Shown here piece after piece: positions 40,137-53,803 of a DNA stretch of 64,000 nt. The notes beneath the pieces are model-generated. The model was not told where the DNA came from. It saw only the letters and a program-made list of their open reading frames with translations, and did no database searches. The position numbers were made by a program, and so were the translations under genes. The DNA is from Maea johnstoni. Lineage: Eukaryota > Annelida > Polychaeta > Spionida > Magelonidae. The stretch covers positions 30,907,589 through 30,971,588 of the forward strand of contig OZ012700.1 in NCBI GenBank assembly GCA_963942565.1, read 5' to 3'. Within the stretch, counting starts at the first letter, position 1. Each line of letters opens with the position of its first letter.

Positions 40137-43100
40137 GTCAATCCACATAGGCATCACCAAATAAAAGTAATACAAATAAGTCGGAATACTTAATACTAGT
40201 CTATGCACGGGCACCATTGTGGTGTGCAGGTCCAACAAGGATGTAAATATAAATAATCGCACTCACAAACTTTGCCTATTCTACAGTATCTAAAATAAGA
40301 CAAAAATAAATGGATTGTTTCACATATATTAATCATGAAATGAAATAGATACTGAACTTAAGAGCATTCATACTTATTAACTTCTAATATCACAAAAGGG
40401 TTAATTTAGTATGCCCTTACTTAAAATGGTGTTTTTGGTATGCTTTGGTTATAACATGTTGCATTTTAGCCTACGTACCAAGGAACTGTATGTACAACTT
40501 TATAAAGTTAGCAAAGGCATGAACCAGTTATTCACGAATGTCTACTGGGTACGATGGACCAAGTGTGAAAAAGCAAATCAAAAGCTTTTTATTTTCTCAA
40601 ACATTTTGGGGGTAGAGAAGATCAAACTATTTAGCCTGACCACTCTAGAGGGAGGGTAAATAAAACTATTTATCCTACTTCTACAGAAGGCTGGTAAATA
40701 TATTTCAAGCAATGACTGGTTGCTTGGCTCATCTTATTGGCAAAGGGAACTTAATTTACCGGAGTCGCAAAAAAGGCCATGTGCATGTCCTTCAGTATGT
40801 CATAGAATATATCATCAGTACTATAAGTAAGACAAACCTATCAATAATGGAAACATGTATTTATCTCTATGTTTATCTATCAATATCTAACATCTATCTA
40901 CATGTCTGTTTGTCAGTCAGTATTTCTATCTATCTTTCTATCTATCTGTGTGGGCGTGCGCACTTGGACACACACAAATTATACATATATATATATATAC
41001 ATATATATATATGTATGTATGTGTGTATGTATGTTTCTAAGTATGTATGTAAATATGTGTGTGTTTACTTATAGATAAATATACATATGAATAAATGTGT
41101 TTTCATTATTGATAGCCATCTTACTTTTTGCACTAATAGATATATAGTTTGAGTGCTTGAATGCGCAAATTTAAAGTAGCACAAATACTCTCCAGCAGGG
41201 CTGTTAAGCGAAATTATTTGCACTGCTAACTGAAGCAGTATACAGTTTCTGAATTAGCAAAGGTCCAATGCTCAGTAGTAAACACAACCCTTCAAAATAG
41301 AAAGCACACAACCTTCTTAATAGATGTATCAATTAGAGATAGCTTAGCATTCTCCAGCAGGTGCCAACTCCTAAATCAAACCATAAAGTACGTGTGCCCA
41401 TTGCCGGGTTTGATTCAATTGAGTATTACATAGTATTACATACTTATTCTTTAATTAATATCATTATATTGGAACCATTTATATAACCATAAATATCAGC
41501 AAATGTAGACACCAAAATAAACCCTCAAAACCATCTATCTATCTATCAAAGCATCTATCTATCTATCAAACCATCTATCTATCTATATATTGAACCAGCT
41601 ATCTATCAAACCATCTATATATCTATTTAACCATCTATCTATCTATCAAACCAGCTATCTATCTATCAAATAAATCAGCTATATCTATGTATTGAACCAG
41701 CTATCTATCCAATGAATGAATGAATGAGGGCTTAAAGGCACATCAGCACATTAGGCTATTTAGTGCCATTAATTGGTTTTTTTTTCGTAAAGTGGTTGTT
41801 TGCCATTGTTGAAGAACAATGGCAAAGCATGTGAAAGAAGAAAAAGCTGAAGAGAAAGAGCAGAGCCTTCATATCCAAAGATGACCAAGGGATCTTTTAG
41901 ATGCATGGTATCCATAGACAGATCCACACATCCCCATTTTTTTTATAAGGCGAGCAGGGTGCCACGCTGGCGTAGGGTTGCCCGGGAGGTGCCAACTCCT
42001 ATTGCACACAGTAGGTGTGCCCCTTGCGGGGTGCTATCTATCCATCAAACTATCTATCTTTCAAACCATCTAGCTATTGAACCATCTATCTATCGTTCGA
42101 ACCAGCTATCTATCAAACCAGCTATCTATATGTATCAAACCAGCTATCTATCAAATCATTAAGCTATATATTGAACCAGCTATCTATGTATCAAACCAGC
42201 TATCTACTTATCAAACCAGCTAGTAATAATGATAATTAATTATTCAACAGTGCTGTAGGATTGTATATGATAGGCAGCATTCACCACTTTGGGGCGGTGA
42301 ATCCTGCAAAGTCATTATCTCCTCCTTACACAGATAATACAACCTGGAAAATACACATCAAATGATAAACAAAGTCAATACATATAGGTATCACCAAAAT
42401 AAAAGTAATACAAATAAGTCGGAATACGTAATACTAGTCTATGCACAGGCACCATTGTGGTGGTAGAAAATGGTAGAAAATTAATAGATGGGAAATGTAT
42501 GGAATATTTAGGTATAACATGGGGTTATAATACCCACCAACAATTACTCAAACAGCCCAGGAAATCAATAAATTGCAATGTAATCGGTAATGGTATTTAC
42601 TAATAATGACAACCTTCATGGTGTGACTTTGGGAGTATGTACCACATATGTTGTAGGGTGACATGGCTCTGATTAATGTCTTTATCACCTGATTAAATTA
42701 CATAACTGATTGAAAAGACCAGTATTTCTAGTAGATTAATTGAATAATGCACTAAGTAACTTTTATTTACCATGACTAAGATGTGGACAAATCATGGTTT
42801 AAAGATCATGAATTTAAATGTAAACTTACCCATGTTCTTGAGTGCAGGGACTGATGATGGGCACCTCACCGACGGGTTAAGCTGCTTTCAGTAGGCTCTC
42901 TGAAGATGATGGTGTTGAGTCCGATGAGGAGCAAGGTAGTACCATAACATCTTTTAAAGATGACATTGCTTTTCCGGGACCGTCTGTTATGGTGAAGACA
43001 GGAGATCACTGTGTAGGCTGTGGCAATAAAGCACGCGCCAAACATGGCTGTGAAGAATTCCTTCCTTTCTTCCGTCTTCAATGACACCAAAAGAAGATTA

Positions 43101-43450
43101 TCAGTAACAATAAATGATTGAAAAAACTACACAATAATGATGATGAAAATTATAATAATATAAAGAATAATAATAATGACTCTAATAATAATGAATTTAA
43201 TTATAATAATAATAATAATGAATATAATTATAATAATCTTGAAAGAATAATAATTTAAGAAAAAACAATAATGGACGTAAACATAAACCCATTCAGGCCA
43301 GCAGCAGCCTTCAAAGCCTGACATTTTTTGATGACCGCCCCCTGACAAAAGCAAATTTTGAAAATAATCTATCGTACGCTCTATCTTTCTATTGAACCAT
43401 TTATCTATCAAACCATCTATCTATTGAACCATCTTTTTATCTATCGAACA
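40137..43450. repeat. array unit 13
   Basis: Full unit of 3314 bp, the closest relative of unit 12. It shares AAGGATGTAAAT (near 40237) with unit 14. Confidence 0.95.
42870..43075 (-). CDS. candidate exon copy, unit 13
   Basis: Consensus peptide, acceptor and both donors. Confidence 0.48.
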
Positions 43451-46400
43451 GTCAATCCACATAGGCATCACCAAATAAAAGTAATACAAATAAGTCGGAA
43501 TACTTAATACTAGTCTATGCACGGGCACCATTGTGGTGTGCAGGTCCAACAAGGATGTAAATATAAATAATCGCACTCACAAACTTTGCCTATTCTACAG
43601 TATCTAAAATAAGACAAAAATAAATGGATTGTTTCACATATATTAATCATGAAATGAAATAGATACTGAACTTAAGAGCATTCATACTTATTAACTTCTA
43701 ATATCACAAAAGGGTTAATTTAGTATGCCCTTACTTAAAATGGTGTTTTTGGTATGCTTTGGTTATAACATGTTGCATTTTAGCCTACGTACCAAGGAAC
43801 TGTATGTACAACTTTATAAAGTTAGCAAAGGCATGAACCAGTTATTCACGAATGTCTACTGGGTACGATGGACCAAGTGTGAAAAAGCAAATCAAAAGCT
43901 TTTTATTTTCTCAAACATTTTGGGGGTAGAGAAGATCAAACTATTTAGCCTGACCACTCTAGAGGGAGGGTAAATAAAACTATTTATCCTACTTCTACAG
44001 AAGGCTGGTAAATATATTTCAAGCAATGACTGGTTGCTTGGCTCATCTTATTGGCAAAGGGAACTTAATTTACCGGAGTCGCAAAAAAGGCCATGTGCAT
44101 GTCCTATAGTATGACATAGAATATATCATCAGTACTATAAGTAAGACAAACCTATCAATAATGGAAACATGTATTTATCTCTATGTTTATCTATCAATAT
44201 CTAACATCTATCTACATGTCTGTTTGTCAGTCAGTATTTCTATCTATCTTTCTATCTATCTGTGTGGGCGTGCGCACTTGGACACACACAAATTATACAT
44301 ATATATATATAAACATATATATATATGTATGTATGTGTGTATGTATGTTTCTAAGTATGTATGTAAATATGTGTGTGTTTACTTATAGATAAATATACAT
44401 ATGAATAAATGTGTTTTCATTATTGATAGCCATCTTACTTTTTGCACTAATAGATATATAGTTTGAGTGCTTGAATGCGCAAATTTAAAGTAGCACAAAT
44501 ACTCTCCAGCAGGGCTGTTAAGCGAAATTATTTGCACTGCAAACTGAAGCAGTATACAGTTTCTGAATTAGCAAAGGTCCAATGCTCAGTAGTAAACACA
44601 ACCCTTAAAATAGAAAGCACACAACCTTCTTAATAGATGTATTAATTAGAGATAGCTTAGCATTCTCCAGCAGGTGCCAACTCCTAATTCAAACCATAAA
44701 GTACGTGTGCCCATTGCCGGGTTTGATTCAATTGAGTATTACATAGTATTACATACTTATTCTTTAATTTATATCATTATATTGGAACCATTTATATAAC
44801 CATAAATATCAGCAAATGTAGACACCAAAATAAACCCTCAAAACCATCTATCTATCTATCAAAGCATCTATCTATCTATCAAACCATCTATCTATCTATA
44901 TATTGAACCAGCTATCTATCAAACCATCTATATATCTATTTAACCATCTATCTATCTATCAAACCAGCTATCTATCTATCAAATAAATCAGCTATATCTA
45001 TGTATTGAACCAGCTATCTATCCAATGAATGAATGAATGAGGGCTTAAAGGCACATCAGCACATTAGGCTATTTAGTGCCATTAATTGTTTTTTTTTTCG
45101 TAAAGTGGTTGTTTGCCATTGTTGAAGAACAATGGCAAAGCATGTGAAAGAAGAAAAAGCGGAAGAGAAAGAGCAGAGCCTTCATATCCAAAGATGACCA
45201 AAGGATCTTTTAGATGCATGGTATCCATAGACAGATCCACACATCCCCATTTTTTTTATAAGGCGAGCAGGGTGCCACGCTGGCGTAGGGTTGCCCGGGA
45301 GGTGCCAACTCCTATTGCACACAGTAGGTGTGCCCCTTGCGGGGTGCTATCTATCCATCAAACTATCTATCTTTCAAACCATCTAGCTATTGAACCATCT
45401 ATCTATCGTTCGAACCAGCTATCTATCAAACCAGCTATCTATATGTATCAAACCAGCTATCTATCAAATCATTAAGCTATATATTGAACCAGCTATCTAT
45501 GTATCAAACCAGCTATCTACTTATCAAACCAGCTAGTAATAATGATAATTAATTATTCAACAGTGCTGTAGGATTGTATATGATAGGCAGCATTCACCAC
45601 TTTGGGGCGGTGAATCCTGCAAAGTCATTATCTCCTCCTTGAACAGATAATACAACCTGGAAAATACACATCAAATGATAAACAAAGTCAATACATATAG
45701 GTATCACCAAAATAAAAGTAATACAAATAAGTCGGAATACGTAATACTAGTCTATGCACAGGCACCATTGTGGTGGTAGAAAATGGTAGAAAATTAATAG
45801 ATGGGAAATGTATGGAATATTTAGGTATAACATGGGGTTATAATACCCACCAACAATTACTCAAACAGCCCAGGAAATCAAAAAATTGCAATGTAATCTG
45901 TAATGGTATTTACTAATAATGACAACCTTCATGGTGTGACTTTGGGAGTATGTACCACATATGTTGTAGGGTGACATGGCTCTGATTAATGTCTTTATCA
46001 CCTGATTAAATTACATAACATAACTGATTGAAAAGACCAGTATTTCTAGTAGATTAATTGAATAATGCACTAAGTAACTTTTATTTACCATGACTAAGAT
46101 GTGGACAAATCATGGTTTAAAGATCATGAATTTAAATGTAAACTTACCCATGTTCTTGAGTGCAGGGACTGATGATGGGCACCTCACCGACGGGTTAAGC
46201 TGCTTTCAGTAGGCTCTCTGAAGATGATGGTGTTGAGTCCGATGAGGAGCAAGGTAGTACCATAACATCTTTTAAAGATGACATTGCTTTTCCGGGACCG
46301 TCTGTTATGGTGAAGACAGGAGATCACTGTGTAGGCTGTGGCAATAAAGCACGCGCCAAACATGGCTGTGAAGAATTCCTTCCTTTCTTCCGTCTTCAAT

Positions 46401-46768
46401 GACACCAAAAGAAGATTATCAGTAACAATAAATGATTGAAAAAACTACACAATAATGATGATGAAAATTATAATAATATAAAGAATAATAATAATGACTC
46501 TAATAATAATGAATTTAATTATAATAATAATAATAATGAATATAATTATAATAATCTTGAAAGAATAATAATTTAAGAAAAAACAATAATGGACGTAAAC
46601 ATAAACCCATTCAGGCCAGCAGCAGCCTTCAAAGCCTGACATTTTTTGATGACCGCCCCCTGACAAAAGCAAATTTTGAAAATAATCTATCGTACGCTCT
46701 ATCTTTCTATTGAACCATTTATCTATCAAACCATCTATCTATTGAACCATCTTTTTATCTATCGAACA
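43451..46768. repeat. array unit 14
   Basis: Full unit of 3318 bp. It has the CTAT-tract loss of units 12-13 but not their 5-bp loss, and private changes such as CCTATAGTATG near 44103 and AAACATATAT in the AT microsatellite near 44310. Confidence 0.95.
46188..46393 (-). CDS. candidate exon copy, unit 14
   Basis: Consensus peptide, acceptor and both donors. Confidence 0.48.
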
Positions 46769-49700
46769 GTCAATCCACATAGGCATCACCAAATAAAAGT
46801 AATACAAATAAGTCGGAATACTTAATACTAGTCTATGCACGGGCACCATTGTGGTGTGCAGGTCCAACAAGGACGTAAATATAAATAATCGCACTCACAA
46901 ACTTTGACTATTCTACAGTATCTAAAATAAGACAAAAATAAATGGATTGTTTCACATATATTAATCATGAAATGAAATAGATACTGAACTTAAGAGCATT
47001 CATACTTATTAACTTTTAATATCACAAAAGGGTTAATTTAGTATGCCCTTACTTAAAATGGTGTTTTTGGTATGCTTTGGTTATAACATGTTGCATTTTA
47101 GCCTACGTACCAAGGAACTGTATGTACAACTTTATAAAGTTAGCAAAGGCATGAACCAGTTATTCACGAATGTCTACTGGGTACGATGGACCAAGTGTGA
47201 AAAAGCAAATCAAAAGCTTTTTATTTTCTCAAACATTTTGGGGGTAGAGAAGATCAAACTATTTAGCCTGACCACTCTAGAGGGAGGGTAAATAAAACTA
47301 TTTATCCTACTTCTACAGAAGGCTGGTAAATATATTTCAAGCAATGACTGGTTGCTTGGCTCATCTTATTGGCAAAGGGAACTTAATTTACCGGAGTCGC
47401 AAAAAAGGCCATGTGCATGTCCTTCCGTATGACATAGAATATATCATCAGTACTATAAGTAAGACAAACCTATCAATAATGGAAACATGTATTTATCTCT
47501 ATGTTTATCTATCAATATCTAACATCTATCTACATGTCTGTTTGTCAGTCAGTATTTCTATCTATCTTTCTATCTATCTGTGTGGGCGTGCGCACTTGGA
47601 CACACACAAATTATACATATATATATATATATACATATGTATATATATATGTATGTATGTGTGTATGTATGTTTCTAAGTATGTATGTAAATATGTGTGT
47701 GTTTACTTATAGATAAATATACATATGAATAAATGTGTTTTCATTATTGATAGCCATCTTACTTTTTGCACTAATAGATATATAGTTTGAGTGCTTGAAT
47801 GCGCAAATTTAAAGTAGCACAAATACTCTCCAGCAGGGCTGTTAAGCGAAATTATTTGCACTGCAAACTGAAGCAGTATACAGTTTCTGAATTAGCAAAG
47901 GTCCAATGCTCAGTAGTAAACACAACCCTTCAAAATAGAAAGCACACAACCTTCTTAATAGATGTATTAATTAGAGATAGCTTAGCATTCTCCAGCAGGT
48001 GCCAACTCCTAAATCAAACCATAAAGTACGTGTGCCCATTGCCGGGTTTGATTCAATTGAGTATTACATAGTATTACATACTTATTCTTTAATTAATATC
48101 ATTATATTGGAACCATTTATATAACCATAAATATCAGCAAATGTAGACACCAAAATAAACCCTCAAAACCATCTATCTATCTATCAAAGCATCTATCTAT
48201 CTATCAAACCATCTATCTATCTATATATTGAACCAGCTATCTATCAAACCATCTATATATCTATTTAACCATCTATCTATTGAACCATCTTTCTATCTAT
48301 CAAACCAGCTATCTATCTATCAAATAAATCAGCTATATCTATGTATTGAACCAGCTATCTATCCAATGAATGAATGAATGAGGGCTTAAAGGCACATCAG
48401 CACATTAGGCTATTTAGTGCCATTAATCGTAAAGTGGTTGTTTGCCATTGTTGAAGAACAATGGCAAAGCATGTGAAAGAAGAAAAAGCGGAAGAGAAAG
48501 AGCAGAGCCTTCATATCCAAAGATGACCAAGGGATCTTTTAGATGCATGGTATCCATAGACAGATCCACACATCCCCATTTTTTTTATAAGGCGAGCAGG
48601 GTGCCACGCTGGCGTAGGGTTGCCCGGGAGGTGCCAACTCCTATTGCACACAGTAGGTGTGGCCCTTGCGGGGTGCTATCTATCCATCAAACTATCTATC
48701 TTTCAAACCATCTAGCTATTGAACCATCCATCTATCGTTCGAACCAGCTATCTATCAAACCAGCTATCTATATGTATCAAACCAGCTATCAAATCATTAA
48801 GCTATATATTGAACCAGCTATCTATGTATCAAACCAGCTATCTACTTATCAAACCAGCTAGTAATAATGATAATTAATTATTCAACAGTGCTGTAGGATT
48901 GTATATGATAGGCAGCATTCACCACTTTGGGGCGGTGAATCCTGCAAAGTCATTATCTCCTCCTTGAACAGATAATACAACCTGGAAAATACACATCAAA
49001 TGATAAACAAAGTCAATACATATAGGTATCACCAAAATAAAAGTAATACAAATAAGTCGGAATACGTAATACTAGTCTATGCACAGGCACCATTGTGGTG
49101 GTAGAAAATGGTAGAAAATTAATAGATGGGAAATGTATGGAATATTTAGGTATAACATGGGGTTATAATACCCACCAACAATTACTCAAACAGCCCAGGA
49201 AATCAAAAAATTGCAATGTAATCTGTAATGGTATTTACTAATAATGACAACCTTCATGGTGTGACTTTGGGAGTATGTACCACATATGTTGTAGGGTGAC
49301 ATGGCTCTGATTAATGTCTTTATCACCTGATTAAATTACATAACATAACTGATTGAAAAGACCAGTATTTCTAGTAGATTAATTGAATAATGCACTAAGT
49401 AACTTTTATTTACCATGACTAAGATGTGGACAAATCATGGTTTAAAGATCATGAATTTAAATGTAAACTTACCCATGTTCTTGAGTGCAGGGACTGATGA
49501 TGGGCACCTCACCGACGGGTTAAGCTGCTTTCAGTAGGCTCTCTGAAGATGATGGTGTTGAGTCCGATGAGGAGCAAGGTAGTACCATAACATCTTTTAA
49601 AGATGACATTGCTTTTCCGGGACCGTCTGTTATGGTGAAGACAGGAGATCACTGTGTAGGCTGTGGCAATAAAGCACGCGCCAAACATGGCTGTGAAGAA

Positions 49701-50093
49701 TTCCTTCCTTTCTTCCGTCTTCAATGACACCAAAAGAAGATTATCAGTAACAATAAATGATTGAAAAAACTACACAATAATGATGATGAAAATTATAATA
49801 ATATAAAGAATAATAATAATGACTCTAATAATAATGAATTTAATTATAATAATAATAATAATGAATATAATTATAATAATCTTGAAAGAATAATAATTTA
49901 AGAAAAAACAATAATGGACGTAAACATAAACCCATTCAGGCCAGCAGCAGCCTTCAAAGCCTGACATTTTTTGATGACCGCCCCCTGACAAAAGCAAATT
50001 TTGAAAATAATCTATCGTACGCTCTATCTTTCTATTGAACCATTTATCTATCAAACCATCTATCTATTGAACCATCTTTTTATCTATCGAACA
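46769..50093. repeat. array unit 15
   Basis: Full unit of 3325 bp. It lacks the T-run before the hairpin segment (ATTAATCGTAAAG near 48423) and a CTAT subrepeat near 48790; a private change CCTTCCGTATG lies near 47421. Confidence 0.95.
49513..49718 (-). CDS. candidate exon copy, unit 15
   Basis: Consensus peptide, acceptor and both donors. Confidence 0.48.
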
Positions 50094-50942
50094 GTCAATC
50101 CACATAGGCATCACCAAATAAAAGTAATACAAATAAGTCGGAATACTTAATACTAGTCTATGCACGGGCACCATTGTGGTGTGCAGGTCCAACAAGGACG
50201 TAAATATAAATAATCGCACTCACAAACTTTGCCTATTCTACAGTATCTAAAATAAGACAAAAATAAATGGATTGTTTCACATATATTAATCATGAAATGA
50301 AATAGATACTGAACTTAAGAGCATTCATACTTATTAACTTCTAATATCACAAAAGGGTTAATTTAGTATGCCCTTACTTAAAATGGTGTTTTTGGTATGC
50401 TTTGGTTATAACATGTTGCATTTTAGCCTACGTACCAAGGAACTGTATGTACAACTTTATAAAGTTAGCAAAGGCATGAACCAGTTATTCACGAATGTCT
50501 ACTGGGTACGATGGACCAAGTGTGAAAAAGCAAATCAAAAGCTTTTTATTTTCTCAAACATTTTGGGGGTAGAGAAGATCAAACTATTTAGCCTGACCAC
50601 TCTAGAGGGAGGGTAAATAAAACTATTTATCCTACTTCTACAGAAGGCTGGTAAATATATTTCAAGCAATGACTGGTTGCTTGGCTCATTTTATTGGCAA
50701 AGGGAACTTAATTTACCGGAGTCGCAAAAAAGGCCATGTGCATGTCCTTCAGTATGTCATAGAATATATCATCAGTACTATAAGTAAGACAAACCTATCA
50801 ATAATGGGAACATGTATTTATCTCTATGTTTATCTATCAATATCTAACATCTATCTACATGTCTGTTTGTCAGTCAGTATTTCTATCTATCTTTCTATCT
50901 ATCTGTGTGGGCGTGCGCACTTGGACACACACAAATTATACA

Positions 50943-50977
<35 letters not shown>

Positions 50978-53435
50978 GTATGTATGTGTGTATGTATGTT
51001 TCTAAGTATGTATGTAAATATGTGTGTGTTTACTTATAGATAAATATACATATGAATAAATGTGTTTTCATTATTGATAGCCATCTTACTTTTTGCACTA
51101 ATAGATATATAGTTTGAGTGCTTGAATGCGCAAATTTAAAGTAGCACAAATACTCTCCAGCAGGGCTGTTAAGCGAAATTATTTGCACTGCAAACTGAAG
51201 CAGTATACAGTTTCTGAATTAGCAAAGGTCCAATGCTCAGTAGTAAACACAACCCTTCAAAATAGAAAGCACACAACCTTCTTAATAGATGTATTAATTA
51301 GAGATAGCTTAGCATTCTCCAGCAGGTGCCAACTCCTAAATCAAACCATAAAGTACGTGTGCCCATTGCCGGGTTTGATTCAATTGAGTATTACATAGTA
51401 TTACATACTTATTCTTTAATTAATATCATTATGTTGGAACCATTTATATAACCATAAATATCAGCAAATGTAGACACCAAAATAAACCCTCAAAACCATC
51501 TATCTATCTATCAAAGCATCTATCTATCTATCAAACCATCTATCTATCTATATATTGAACCAGCTATCTATCAAACCATCTATATATCTATTTAACCATC
51601 TATCTATTGAACCATCTTTCTATCTATCAAACCAGCTATCTATCTATCAAATAAATCAGCTATATCTATGTATTGAACCAGCTATCTATCCAATGAATGA
51701 ATGAATGAGGGCTTAAAGGCACATCACCACATTAGGCTATTTAGTGCCATTAATTGGTTTTTCTTTCGTAAAGTGGTTGTTTGCCATTGTTGAAGAACAA
51801 TGGCAAAGCATGTGAAAGAAGAAAAAGCGGAAGAGAAAGAGCAGAGCCTTCATATCTAAAGATGACCAAGGGATCTTTTAGATGCATGGTATCCATAGAC
51901 AGATCCACACATCCCCATTTTTTTATAAGGCGAGCAGGGTGCCACGCTGGCGTAGGGTTGCCCGGGAGGTGCCAACTCCTATTGCACACAGTAGGTGTGC
52001 CCATTGCGGGGTGCTATCTATCCATCAAACTATCTATCTTTCAAACCATCTAGCTATTGAACCATCTATCTATCGTTCGAACCAGCTATCTATCAAACCA
52101 GCTATCTATATGTATCAAACCAGCTATCTATCAAATCATTAAGCTATATATTGAACCAGCTATCTATGTATCAAACCAGCTATCTACTTATCAAACCAGC
52201 TAGTAATAATGATAATTAATTATTCAACAGTGCTGTAGGATTGTATATGATAGGCAGCATTCACCACTTTGGGGCGGTGAATCCTGCAAAGTCATTATCT
52301 CCTCCTTGAACAGATAATACAACCTGGAAAATACACATCAAATGATAAACAAAGTCAATACATATAGGTATCACCAAAATAAAAGTAATACAAATAAGTC
52401 GGAATACGTAATACTAGTCTATGCACAGGCACCATTGTGGTGGTAGAAAATGGTAGAAAATTAATAGATGGGAAATGTATGGAATATTTAGGTATAACAT
52501 GGGGTTATAATACCCACCAACAATTACTCAAACAGCCCAGGAAATCAAAAAATTGCAATGTAATCTGTAATGGTATTTACTAATAATGACAACCTTCATG
52601 GTGTGACTTTGGGAGTATGTACCACATATGTTGTAGGGTGACATGGCTCTGAAGAATGTCTTTATCACCTGATTAAATTACATAACATAACTGATTGAAA
52701 AGACCAGTATTTCTAGTAGATTAATTGAATAATGCACTAAGTAACTTTTATTTACCATGACTAAGATGTGGACAATTCATGGTTTAAAGATCATGAATTT
52801 AAATGTAAACTTACCCATGTTCTTGAGTGCAGGGACTGATGATGGGCACCTCACCGACGGGTTAAGCTGCTTTCAGTAGGCTCTCTGAAGATGATGGTGT
52901 TGAGTCCGATGAGGAGCAAGGTAGTACCATAACATCTTTTAAAGATGACATTGCTTTTCCGGGACCGTCTGTTATGGTGAAGACAGGAGATCACTGTGTA
53001 GGCTGTGGCAATAAAGCACGCGCCAAACATGGCTGTGAAGAATTCCTTCCTTTCTTCCGTCTTCAATGACACCAAAAGAAGATTATCAGTAACAATAAAT
53101 GATTGAAAAAACTACACAATAATGATGATGAAAATTATAATAATATAAAGAATAATAATAATGATTCTAATAATAATGAATTTAATTATAATAATAATAA
53201 TAATGAATATAATTATAATAATCTTGAAAGAATAATAATTTAAGAAAAAACAATAATGGACGTAAACATAAACCCATTCAGGCCAGCAGCAGCCTTCAAA
53301 GCCTGACATTTTTTGATGACCGCCCCCTGACAAAAGCAAATTTTGAAAATAATCTATCGTACGCTCTATCTTTCTATTGAACCATTTATCTATCAAACCA
53401 TCTATCTATTGAACCATCTTTTTATCTATCGAACA
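50094..53435. repeat. array unit 16
   Basis: Full unit of 3342 bp and the last one. Several private changes (near 50689, 50806, 51432 and 52652) make it look among the more diverged copies, as expected at an array edge where exchange between units is rarer. Confidence 0.95.
52855..53060 (-). CDS. candidate exon copy, unit 16 (nearest the TDRD7-like exon)
   Basis: Consensus peptide, acceptor and both donors. It is the first candidate exon met on the minus strand after the TDRD7-like first exon, about 680 nt downstream of that donor. Joining the two is out of frame: the upstream exon ends in phase 1, this one is open only in phase 0. Confidence 0.48.
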
Positions 53436-53630
53436 GTCAATCCACATAGGCATCACCAAATAAAAGTAATACAAATAAGTCGGAATACTTAATACTAGTC
53501 TATGCACGGGCACCATTGTGGTGTGCAGGTCCAACAAGGACGTAAATATAAATAATCGCACTCACAAACTTTGCCTATTCTACAGTATCTAAAATAAGAC
53601 AAAAATAAATGGATTGTTTCACATATATTA
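53436..53630. repeat. right partial unit, array boundary
   Basis: The first 195 bp of a unit are followed at 53631 by unrelated sequence (TTTCATTTCC in place of ATCATGAAAT). No duplication or inverted repeat marks the junction, so it looks like a simple break of the tandem period. Confidence 0.93.
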
Positions 53631-53639
53631 TTTCATTTC

Positions 53640-53760
53640 CCCTGGTCTAACATTATAGTTTAAATGACCCTCTATTAAGAGACAACCTGTCTTAAGAGAC
53701 TATATTTTGGTCTTCCATTGGGTGGTCTCTTAGTACAAATTTGACCGTATTTCACTTTTT
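53640..53760. mobile_element. short repeat-like sequence with AAGAGAC / GTCTCTT inverted motifs
   Basis: TTAAGAGACAACCTG, CTTAAGAGAC and GGTGGTCTCTTAG occur within 90 bp and partly pair with each other. The text resembles short inverted-repeat elements common in invertebrate introns. Ends and target duplication could not be set. It lies between the array edge and the donor of the TDRD7-like exon. Confidence 0.3.
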
Positions 53761-53803
53761 AAATGAAGATTTTTGTAAGTCAAGTACTAATGAATGCAAT
53801 TAC

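Larger units (their letters stand above)
1..53630. repeat. 3.33-kb tandem array (macrosatellite), 16 full units
   Basis: The same sequence recurs head to tail with starts at 161, 3501, 6839, 10168, 13501, 16830, 20139, 23474, 26812, 30149, 33486, 36823, 40137, 43451, 46769 and 50094 (unit start set at GTCAATCCACATAGG). Units are 3309-3342 bp and differ by scattered substitutions, a few short indels and microsatellite length. The array runs off the left edge, so its full size is unknown. On the right it stops at 53630, where the unit text ACATATATTA is followed by unrelated sequence. Size and layout recall vertebrate macrosatellites such as D4Z4, but that is an analogy of form only; no homology is claimed. 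Confidence 0.98.

Noticed and set aside
1-53630. CRISPR array or rDNA / histone-type gene array
   Set aside because: The period is 3.3 kb with no short repeat-spacer pattern, and no rRNA or histone-like coding sequence is present in the unit.
1-53630. LTR retroelement or other virus-like element as the basis of the array
   Set aside because: No reverse transcriptase, integrase, capsid-like or envelope-like coding sequence, and no primer-binding or polypurine signals seen.
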